Below, piece after piece: positions 56,109-64,000 of a stretch of DNA of 64,000 nt (positions are counted from its first letter, which is position 1; each line of letters begins with the position of its first letter). The DNA is from Fistulifera solaris. Taxonomy: Eukaryota; Bacillariophyta; Bacillariophyceae; Naviculales; Stauroneidaceae. A program made the translations under genes and the position numbers. A model generated the notes under the pieces. The model was not told the origin of the DNA. It did no database searches and was given only the letters and a program-made list of their open reading frames with translations. The stretch covers positions 310,001 to 374,000 of the forward strand of contig AP026147.1 in assembly GCA_030295235.1 (NCBI GenBank), in the 5' to 3' direction.

Positions 56109-58716
56109 TCAACTCAGCCAAACATCTTCTACGTCCTTTTCGCTAAATTTGTTGTTGCATGTAGGACACTTGCGACTGCGGTTACTGATTCTCTCGTCCA
56201 CGCACTGCTTACAGTGCATGTGCCGACAGCGCATGATGATGCATTCCTTGTCTCGATAGTGACACACCGGACACGCGAGACGATCTTTCAAAACAGAGAT
56301 TTGGGTGTTGAGTTGATCCACCGTAAAACTAGAAGCCCCCACTCGGACATCTCCTCCCGTTGAACTATGCATGATTTTATTCAAATTCTCTTTCGTGCTT
56401 TGTGCCTCGCGCTCGGTCTGATGCAGCGAATCCAACAGTTTCCGGATCTCTTCGTCCTTTGCTTCCAATTCTGACACCAATTCGTTGCACCGCTTGACGC
56501 TGTTCTCAAACTTGGACTGCAGTGCCGAAACCTTGCCGCTTCCTTCCGACAAATCGGTAGAAAGCTTGTTAAGCTCATTCTTTATTCGCGTCGTTTCTTT
56601 TCGGATAAAGACAACTTTTCTTCGAGTGATTCTTTCTCCTTGATCATCTCTTCGGATACTCTCGCTTTCGCATTACTCGCCAGTCGCGCGGCAAGGGCCA
56701 GCTGACTGGCACTCTTGGCTTGTTGCTCCAGATTTTCGTTCTCTAGCTTGAGTTTCTCAGTGAGACTCTTCAAGTGCAATATTGTTGACAGTGATTTCGC
56801 ATTCATTTCGTCCTTTTCCTTTATTTGCTGCAATAGCCGCGAGTTCGTGGCGATGATAGCGTCGCGGTCCTTCTCCGCTCTTTCGAGTTTGCCTTTCAGA
56901 CTATCTATTTTCGTATTCAATGCGCTGATTTCTTTTCGAGCCTTTCGATGATTCTTGTACTCTCTATCATACTTTTCCTTGTCGACTTTGTCCATACTGG
57001 AAGTTTCCTCCGCATTTCCGTCACCCTCGCTCGATAACGGCATGACTTCGGGTTTCTCTGGAGGTGTAGTATTATTTTCACACGTGCTTTGCAGGGCTGC
57101 GTATTTCGACTTGAGATCTTCCAGCTTTGATTGCAGGTCATGGTTCAATTCCAGGGATGTTGCCAAGGTACATCGAATTACTTCGGCCTGACGAACATTC
57201 TCCAATGCTTGACTCAGTTTGTGTTCCAATTCAGCTATCCTCTCAGCGTTCACAATTCTGGAAGGTTGAATGCCCAATAAATCACCATTCGAAGCCTCTC
57301 CATCCACGTCTGTGTTCTCTGCAAGCTCCGACCATCGTTTCTCAAACTTCGTCAGCTGTTCCTCTATGGACGCCATTGCAGACTTTTCATTGCCTATTGC
57401 TTGTGCCCACTTTTCTCGAGTACTTTCCACTTCCTTTTCGAGTTCCAACACCTGTTTTTCTTTGAGCTTTAAAGACGCGCGTGTCGCTTCAAAAGACTGC
57501 AATTTTTCGGCGTCCTCTGCCGACTGCTGAGAAAGTGACAATTGGTTTAATAGCAGCTCCTTTTCTTTCAGCTTTCCCCTCAACTGCAAGTTAAAATAGA
57601 AAAAAATTTAGGCGTGAGTAAATTTTTTTCTCACAAATATACATTCTTGCACTGCGCGCGACAAGTATTTACAACGCACCTCTTCTATTGATCCATCGCG
57701 ATTTCTCAATGTTGCTTCCAGGTTGGCAATTTTTGATTCATATTCGGTCACTTTCGATTCAGACACGGCTGGTGTTGTCGCATCGACCGGTGCTACGTTC
57801 GATGTGGCGCTCGCCAGATCCTCTTCTTGTTTCACTTTTTCTCGTGTCTCTAATCTGACTTGCAACCATTCGTCGTCCCCCTCCTGGTCCAACGTTTGCA
57901 TGGCTTGCTCTGTCGTCAAAATCCCTACCGATATGCGATATAAATTCCGCCTTAACTTGCGCTCTTTGCTGGCAATTTGATCACGTGCTTGGGTCAGTTC
58001 TGCTACTTGTGTTTCTAAAAACCGGGCATGCATCTGCGACTCGGCCAGTTGTTTCGAAAATTGCGCAGTTTCGATGGCTTCAGCAGACGGAGGAGATGAA
58101 TGGAACGCTGTTAGTATGCATTCTTGTAAAGTATTGGCTCGAGCTGTCACATTCGCAGAAAGTTGGGATAAATCACTGTAAAATTGATCGGTGCTGTCCG
58201 CCGGACGGCGCCCCAAACCGGCCAGAGCCTCCGCCAGTGCTCGGGTCCATTCCATACTACTACTACTGCTACTATTACCCGTCACGGCCGGAGCCCCCGA
58301 CTCCATCATGGACGGCAGTGGTGGCGGTGCCGCGGAAGCCAACAAGGCGGTCTCCAATTGCGTCCACGTCGCCTGCAACGAGTTCAAGGCCTGACACGCC
58401 GCCCAGCATTCTTGTCGACGATAATCGCGTTCTTTTCCAATGCCTTGGTCGTGTCTTGTAATGACAATAATTCGGTCGCCAGCGCTCGATTTTGATGCTT
58501 CAAATAAAATGCATCATTGTCCTCATTGACTTGAGAAGCCATTGCCGTAATTCGTTTTTGTCGTTTGGCTGGTGAAGTCGGTGTAGCGGAGGAAGGAATA
58601 GCGTCATCCGGAACGGCCGATGCGCTCAATTCGAGACGAGGAACTTTAGTGGGTTCCGCCACCGAAGGCGGCGGCGGCAGCGATTGCTTCGCTCGTTCGG
58701 CCAGGGCTCGTTTCAT
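56109..58716 (-). CDS. BRE1-type (RNF20/40-like) RING E3 ubiquitin ligase (two exons, two frame breaks)
   Basis: The ATG at 58716 reads MKRALAERAKQ. Nearly the whole protein is coiled coil (ELLSLQDTTKALEKN, EKELLLNQLSLSQQSAED, LKSLTEKLKLENENLEQQ). The C-terminal RING has CPVCHYRDKECIIMRCRHMHC, CVDERISNR and RKCPTCNNKFSEKDVEDVWL, i.e. C3HC4 with the BRE1-typical RxRKCPxC...DVxxV/IYL ending. Frame breaks near 58425-58440 (EKN/RDYRRQECW) and 56590-56605 (EKKR/TTRIKNELNK) fall in A-rich runs. One 96-nt intron (57584-57679) joins IEE to LRGKLKEK. About 840 residues. BRE1 monoubiquitinates histone H2B with RAD6, coupling transcription elongation to H3K4 methylation (family knowledge). Nuclear. Confidence 0.9.
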
Positions 58717-59195
58717 GACAATAATTAATTATTCTCGTTATAAATTTAGCCGCGGATTCGCCTCAAACGCCCAAGAAACAAATAACCGACTTTTCAGACA
58801 AGCAATCGCAAATAGTCTTTGCGAATATAATATTGAGTATTGATTCAAGTCTTGTTGCTGCAACAACAAGTGTCGAATGAATGGCGGGCTCTTTGCAAGC
58901 CGAGCCGCAAGCCGCAAAAAAAACAAAGGAGTCCCAGTCCCACTACAGTTCACCAGACAGTAGCTTGTTTTACTCAAAACGCTTTTAAATTCCGCATTCT
59001 GTATTCCTAAGGAATCTGGAATGTTTGTTGTAGCAAAAACACATCCACTTCTCCACGTGGAGCGCAGATTCCCAGTTTGAACTTTTTTGATGTCTCGCAA
59101 AAATGTTTGCGATCCCCTCGTTTTTTCCCACACCCTACGTTCGTCGGTGTCTTCCTTGCATACCTTTATTACAAAGAATACACAAACCGACCAAC
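58717..59195. promoter_or_regulatory. Divergent promoter region
   Basis: 479 bp between BRE1 and the plastid rubredoxin-domain gene. No recognised element. Confidence 0.3.
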
Positions 59196-60556
59196 ATGCG
59201 CTTCTCCTTATTCGCTCTCCTGTCGCTGACGGCGACCGAAAGCTTCACCCCCGCGCGCATGGCCCCACAACGTGCTCGTGTCATCCTGCACGGTGAATTC
59301 GATGACATTTTGCGAGAAACTGCCGCAACGTCGTCTCCTTTGCCGAGTCGCCGGCGCATTGAGCTCGGTAATTTACAAAATTCTCGTACGACCGTCCTAG
59401 CGAGTAGTTTTCCGGCTCCTTTACAAGAAGAACTCACGGACGACCCGTTCGCCGACGAGTCCGAAGCACTCAACAAAATTCAATACTTGCAAGAACAGAA
59501 AACAGTCACCCTGGAAAGTCGACTCAAGTCCATGGATCTGCAAGATATCGTCACCACCATGGTAGTACCGGGCATTGCTCTCTTTGCCGCGGGCCGTTGG
59601 GGCTACAATCGGGTTTCGGGACGCGTCACGCAATCGGCGGACGACACCTTGGCGGCATTTGCGAAAGAAATGTTGTATCACGATGGAGATTTCAAGGAAA
59701 TGGAGTTGTGTGTCAAAGATTATAACAAAAAAATGCTGTGGTTGCCGACGCGGAAAGATGCCATGCTGAAAACGTATTTGGAAGCGTACGCCAAGAAGAA
59801 AACGGTGTCACCACAAGCGATTGCTTCCATCTCGTACGTCTTTACTCTATTTCAACTCAATGAAGCCAAAGCCGCCGAAACTCTGGTCGCACTTTGTAAG
59901 AAAATGGGGACGGAAAAGATTTCGTCGGCGGGAAAACTCTTGTTTTTGGGGTCGAGGATTCTCAAATCACCCGAGGGTAAAAATGCTTTGACACCCATCA
60001 AGGAATTGATCAAATCAACCTACCGAGATGCACAAGTGGCGGAGACACTGGTGGAAACTTCGCAACAGTAAGTATGGATGGTCGTACTCTGGCTTTTTAT
60101 AGTGTTCCCACTCATGGCTATCTTCAAAGTGCTATTGCCGAAGCGGCCTACCGCGCGACGGTTCAAGCGGCGGGAAAGAATCAAAAGTCGTTGACCAAAG
60201 GATGGCAAGCTCTGGGCCTCGACAAGGAAAAGGCGACCCAAATTTTCGAAGAGGAAGCGAAGGAAGGCTTTATTAGTGCTCGCGAAACCATGTACGGAGG
60301 ACAAACACAAAAATACGACAAGAAAGGGAATCGTCTCAATCCCGATGGTTCGTACGAAAATCCCGAGGATGCCAAGAAGGCAGAGGAAGAAAGTAGCGAA
60401 GATGCGGTCAGCAATGTTTATGAGTGTGGAGAATGTGGTTACACTTTGTTCATTGCACAAGGAAGGGAGACAAAGTTTTTCGGAGAAGGATTTCGATGCC
60501 CTGAATGTGGGGCATCTAGAGATAAATTCAATGCTCGAGACGATGTCGAGGAGTAA
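59196..60556 (+). CDS. Plastid-targeted protein with C-terminal rubredoxin domain (two exons, 35-nt intron)
   Basis: The ATG at 59196 begins MRFSLFALLSLTATES/FTPAR, a bipartite plastid leader. A membrane segment (VTTMVVPGIALFAAGRWGY) lies near residue 130. A helical-repeat-like middle follows (AFAKEMLYHDGDFKEMEL, AKAAETLVALCKKMG). At 60068 the frame would stop, but GTAAGT...TTTTATAG (60068-60102, 35 nt) is a perfect small intron and splicing gives SQH/VPTHGYLQSAIAEAAYRA. The C-terminus has a rubredoxin fold YECGECGYTLFIAQG and FRCPECGASRDKF, with four Cys for one iron. Thylakoid rubredoxins help assemble photosystem II (known for RBD1); an assembly or electron-transfer role here is inferred. 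An indel error in place of the intron is the alternative. Confidence 0.82.
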
Positions 60557-61740
60557 ACGTTGTAAAGACTAGCTACTAAAGCGTGATCTACGAACTAGAT
60601 GTCCTATTGACTTGTGTATTTATTGACTTTGTATCGTCTTTCCTACCTTATAAATTTACTGCTTTTTCGTTCCATGTGCTATTTAGTGTTGGTGCTCCTT
60701 ATTACTCCGTAACTTACAACTAGGAAACTCGTGAGTGCCACTGTTTATGTGCACGACTTCAGCTAACGACTGCACTACAAAAACTGGTAATTATAATCAC
60801 TAAACCTAGGAAAAGGAAAGTGTTGGTGGGATAACAATTTGGCTCGGACAAACAATTGTATTAATTCAGGACTCATAACTCATGACTAAAAACAACGTAC
60901 TTGCAAGGCTCGTCGACGCAAAATATAATGAGTGTAAAGCAAACGCCCCAAAGACTATTCCATTGCAGCAACGACAAATGGAGGAGCTCATGATTTTTGC
61001 TGAACGAACGAAATTTAGGTGAGCGTTGTCGCCTAAACAAAGTTTGATTATTCATGACTGAAGTGCAGTCGTGGCGAATACGGACAACACTTTGGTCAAT
61101 AGTAGAATTTGGCAGACAACGTTTCGCAGGCTTTGCGCCGCAAAATAGCAATGCATATAATAAAACTCCGCTAAAAATCATTTCATTGCAACAGAGAAAG
61201 ATGGAGCCAAAGAAATTTGGTGAAAGAATGAATTTTAGGTAACATTGTCGGTCAAAAGAATATTGATTCATGACTGAAGTGCAGTCGTGTTTTTCCTTAA
61301 ACCATCACTTTAAGTCTATAGTACATAGAAGACAACGTTTCGCGAGGCTCTTCGACGTAAGATTAATTAACGTGTAATGAAAACGCTGCTAATGACTATT
61401 TCCTTGCAACAACGACAAATGGAGCTCAAGGTTTATTGCTGAACGAACGAATTGCGCGCAGCATGTCGATCGAAGGAATATCAATTCATGACTGAATTGC
61501 AGTCGTGGAAAAGTTGTTATACACTTTCGATTATAGTGAATTTAGTTTTCCTTTTTCTCGTGCTCCAAAACGTCTTACCCTAAACAAGTAACCTCTTATA
61601 ACGTTCGCGAACGCCTCCTTTTCATTATTCAACGTTTTTTTCTTTTCCGACACGAGCCTTCGAAGGGAAACGACAAACGACTCGAAATTCAAACGACACA
61701 CAATAGCATTCTGATAAACCATTTGTAAAAAAGAACAATC
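60557..61740. other. Intergenic with tandem hairpin repeats
   Basis: 1.18 kb between two plus-strand genes, occupied mainly by the three-unit tandem repeat (separate entry). Confidence 0.6.
60868..61535. repeat. Three ~216-218-bp tandem units with conserved hairpin (locus 2)
   Basis: The sequence repeats about every 217 bp: cores CATGACTG-loop-CAGTCGTG at 61053, 61269 and 61487, with a partial relative (ACTCATGACT) at about 60878. Each unit also carries ACAACGTTTCG[CG]AGGCT or a variant, CATTGCA[AG]CA[AG][CA]GA[CA]AAATGGAG and GCTGAACGAACGAA or a variant. The core pairs with the two copies at 31.0-31.3 kb, which differ in loop sequence. No open frame spans a unit. Confidence 0.75.
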
Positions 61741-62461
61741 ATGGACTCTCCTGCTTGGTTACAAGACTCTTCGGCTGCTGCTGCTCCCGCTCCCGCTCCA
61801 CAAGTGGCTGCCGCACCGGTCGCTCCCGTGAACATTGGCGGTGATGATGAGCCAGCCGAGCCCGACCTTCCGGGTGTCATTCTTACCATGCGGCTTGCCA
61901 ACATGGGTGTTGCTGCCGCCATGATCGCTATCTCGGTATGTTATTTCGTAAGAATCTAGTCTGGTAATCTGGGTTCATTCTAACACAATCTTTTCGGCTC
62001 TAGGTGATTGGATTGATTGGATTTCCAGGGGCATCTGTAAGTCGTGAATTCAATATCATTCGCTTCTTTTGATATGATTTTCTGACAAACTTGTTTCATA
62101 ACAGACATTTGTGTTATCACTTTACGCGATTGTCGGCTCTACGCTGATTTGTTGCTTGGAGACGCAACTTAAATTCGTCCGAGTGATGATTGCTGTGAAT
62201 TTTGGCTTTTTGTTCAGTTCGATCTGGCGCTTTCTGTTTTACTTGCTTTTGGCGTCTATTGCATTCAGCTACGAAAAATTGCGGGGTCAAGTTGTCGGAG
62301 CTGCTTTTGTTGCCGTGGCTTTTTACAATACCTATGTCCTCTGTCGTTATCCTTCGTACCGGAAAATAAGGGAGAAAATTGCCGAAGAAGAAGATCGTCG
62401 CATTGAAGCCCGAATCAGCAAGGAGGTAAAGAAGCAGATGGCTAGCCAAGTCATGAAGTAA
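61741..62461 (+). CDS. Four-helix membrane protein, COPI-associated/TVP15-like (three exons)
   Basis: Exons 61741-61935, 62004-62036 (a 33-nt microexon) and 62105-62461 join in frame through GT-AG introns of 68 nt each, giving 194 residues. The N-terminal 40 residues are Ala/Pro-rich and cytosolic. Membrane helices: MGVAAAMIAISVIGLIGFP, TFVLSLYAIVGSTLICC, MIAVNFGFLFSSIWRFLFYLLLASIAF and VVGAAFVAVAFYNTYVL. A charged C-terminal tail (EEDRRIEARISKEVKKQM) follows. The size, four-helix layout and the FGFLxSxxxRFLFxLLLASIAF element fit the COPI-associated protein family, Golgi membrane proteins of vesicle traffic. The family call is moderate. The ATG at 61741 has a clean AT-rich leader. Confidence 0.75.
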
Positions 62462-62580
62462 TGCTGCAATCAATGTAACGCTCGTGCTCTACAATAAAAA
62501 ATATTTTGTGAAAACTAAAATTCGTAGTTCTCTGGCTATCTATCTACTCGTTTAGCCCCAAGGAGAGAGAAATAAAATCA

Positions 62581-64000
62581 TTATGCAAATCGAACTCTAG
62601 AGATTCGTCTTGTGGCAGCAGCTGTTCGACCGCGGGTCCCGCTAAGAGCATGCATGAGTCCTTTCATGCTTCGACGTCGCGACACTTCTTTCCGCTTCGG
62701 CTTTTCGAAGAGCTTCAACTCATCTTCTGCAGAAAGGGGCCCCAAACTCAAATCGCTCTTTCGTCGATCCACCCGATTTTTGAAGCGCTCTTTCTCACGA
62801 GCTACAGCGTCACTGTAGTCCATTTCGCTAAAGTAATCCTGAGAAATAGCTCGCCAGTCTCGTTTCGATCCTGCCTCACCATGTTTTCTCGTTGGCTCCA
62901 GTTTCTGTATGATATCTGCCGTTCCTGTGAGCAGCGTAGGGACAAGTGTTCTGCTGCGTTCTTCGAGTGCTTGACGGAAGGTAGGAAGTGAGAATACTCC
63001 TCGTGGAGAGGATCGCAGTACAATCTCCATTGCCGCTTTTCGAAGGAAAGGTAACTCGTTCCCCGTTGTTCGTTTCTGTGACTCGCAAGCTTCGAGCGCA
63101 TCAACCACTGTATTCACACCAACAAGTTGGGCCGCAGCGATTTCGCACATGAGAGCCAGACGGGGAACAACTGCCTCTTCGGCTAAAAGTAGAGCAGAAA
63201 GCGCTGTTTGAAATGTGACTGTGGGTTCTCGCGATTCCCATTTTACTTTCTCAAGCAAAGACTTCGTGCTTGCTTTGACGAAGGCATCGAAGCCAAGAGA
63301 CTCGACTCGGTTCGTATAAAGGTATTCAAGAAGTATTCGAACAGCATCGGGGCCGTAGTTTGGGATTGTTACGCGGAGCAACCGAGGACGGTTGACGTCA
63401 AGATCGGATGCCACAGATGAATCATCCATTTCATTTCCAACGTTGTGTGTTTCTTGCTGATTGTCTTCGTCAAATGACACTAAATCATCGTCGTCGTCAA
63501 TTTCTATTTCTGCGGCCTCCATATGATTGGGCCGTATCGATATGTTAGGAACGTTCATTGGCTCAATTTCGTCTTCATCTTCTGATTCTTTTAAGACAGC
63601 AGGAGGAATTTTTGTATGCTGAGTCGTATCCTGGCCATTCGGAGTTGCATCTACAGAGACGACACTTCGACGGTCCTGTTCGTGACGAGCAGAAGCAATC
63701 ATTCTTCCAAGCCACGGACACCGCTTCGAGACAATGCCCGCGTGACATTGTAGTCCAGTCGTTATTAATCTCTGCACCGTGCCAGATTCGTCAACAACAA
63801 CTCCTTGACAATCCAATTCAACATCGGCATAGCGTGTTGCCACACCACCGATTGGTAACATGCTGCGAAGATGGATAAAGAAATTCCGATCGATATCTCG
63901 CTGGAGTCGCCGCAAATTCATATCCGCTTGTCGTTGCTTCGAACTTTCGGCACGCACGGTAATACGATCGTTTTTCATCAACGCAGCATCTTCTGCCTTA
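62581..64000 (-). CDS. BTB/POZ-like protein (5' end beyond window)
   Basis: The frame is open from the stop at 62581 to the right edge, past a possible ATG at 63978, so the N-terminus may lie outside. It begins with a basic helix (SSKQRQADMNLRRLQRDIDRNFF). A BTB-like fold is split by an acidic insertion: ADVELDCQGVVVDES, ISKRCPWL-type loop (GIVSKRCPWLGRMI), insertion with EIDDDDD, then VTIPNYGPDAVRILLEYLYTNRV, which is the classic BTB helix, followed by LLLAEEAVVPRLALMCEIAAAQLV and a BACK-like continuation. A basic C-terminus with RRRSMKGLMHALSG ends the chain. BTB proteins are often substrate adaptors for Cullin-3 ligases; that role is inferred. Confidence 0.75.
   Translation of the reverse strand, partial: KAEDAALMKNDRITVRAESSKQRQADMNLRRLQRDIDRNFFIHLRSMLPIGGVATRYADVELDCQGVVVDESGTVQRLITTGLQCHAGIVSKRCPWLGRMIASARHEQDRRSVVSVDATPNGQDTTQHTKIPPAVLKESEDEDEIEPMNVPNISIRPNHMEAAEIEIDDDDDLVSFDEDNQQETHNVGNEMDDSSVASDLDVNRPRLLRVTIPNYGPDAVRILLEYLYTNRVESLGFDAFVKASTKSLLEKVKWESREPTVTFQTALSALLLAEEAVVPRLALMCEIAAAQLVGVNTVVDALEACESQKRTTGNELPFLRKAAMEIVLRSSPRGVFSLPTFRQALEERSRTLVPTLLTGTADIIQKLEPTRKHGEAGSKRDWRAISQDYFSEMDYSDAVAREKERFKNRVDRRKSDLSLGPLSAEDELKLFEKPKRKEVSRRRSMKGLMHALSGTRGRTAAATRRISRVRFA

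Noticed and set aside
1-64000. tRNA genes, rRNA, CRISPR arrays, intact transposons
   Set aside because: No cloverleaf with a proper T-arm box, no rRNA core, no spacer-repeat array, no reverse transcriptase or transposase frames seen; a tRNAscan/RepeatMasker run would be decisive.

Overview
The window is nuclear DNA from a photosynthetic stramenopile, most likely a pennate diatom close to Phaeodactylum. Five proteins begin with a signal peptide ending just before a phenylalanine ([42 protein letters not shown]), the ASAFAP-type presequence that sends proteins into complex red-algal-derived plastids. Introns are few, short (35 to 124 nt) and GT-AG. Genes are packed on both strands, often as divergent pairs with 300-700 bp promoters. 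There is a heat-shock-factor gene, a proline-rich LRR membrane protein and several families I associate with diatoms. The species call is inference.

Layout. 1-8 kb, minus strand: a MYND-finger protein with PR[YF]MQYR repeats (cut by the left edge), an LRR transmembrane protein and a WBP11-like/GYF splicing-type protein. 8-17 kb: an aspartyl/asparaginyl beta-hydroxylase, an RRM protein, a small secreted protein, a three-exon small gene and two divergent paralogues of an unrecognised FSWK/RDRIRCYYKSYVQ domain. 17-28 kb: a long chromatin protein (linker-histone H15, DDT-like, WHIM and PWWP regions), a GNB1L/ASA1-like WD40 protein and a DPP8/9-like S9 peptidase. 28-36 kb: a PH-domain protein, a plastid ribosome hibernation factor, a cysteine-less glutathione-peroxidase-fold protein of the probable thylakoid lumen, a disordered protein and a heat-shock factor. 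37-48 kb: a protein kinase, a glutaminyl-tRNA synthetase with an EMAPII tail, a plastid VTT/DedA membrane protein, a double-MYND protein, a small conserved protein and a triose-phosphate-transporter-family carrier. 48-64 kb: an RGG protein, two TBL/PC-esterase paralogues flanking a cysteine-rich regulator, a BRE1-type E3 ligase, a plastid rubredoxin-domain protein, a COPI-associated-type membrane protein and a BTB-like protein cut by the right edge.

About 20 single-base frame breaks interrupt genes whose protein continues in the next frame, mostly at mononucleotide runs. They hit housekeeping genes (GlnRS, BRE1, DPP) as well as unknown ones, so I read most as consensus indel errors of a long-read assembly, not pseudogenes. 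Coordinates span the whole gene in these cases.

I see no operons, CRISPR arrays, rRNA or convincing tRNA genes, and no intact transposon. The most unexplained structure is a family of about 207-218 bp tandem repeats with a conserved CATGACTG/CAGTCGTG hairpin in two intergenic regions 30 kb apart, each lying downstream of a plastid-protein gene.
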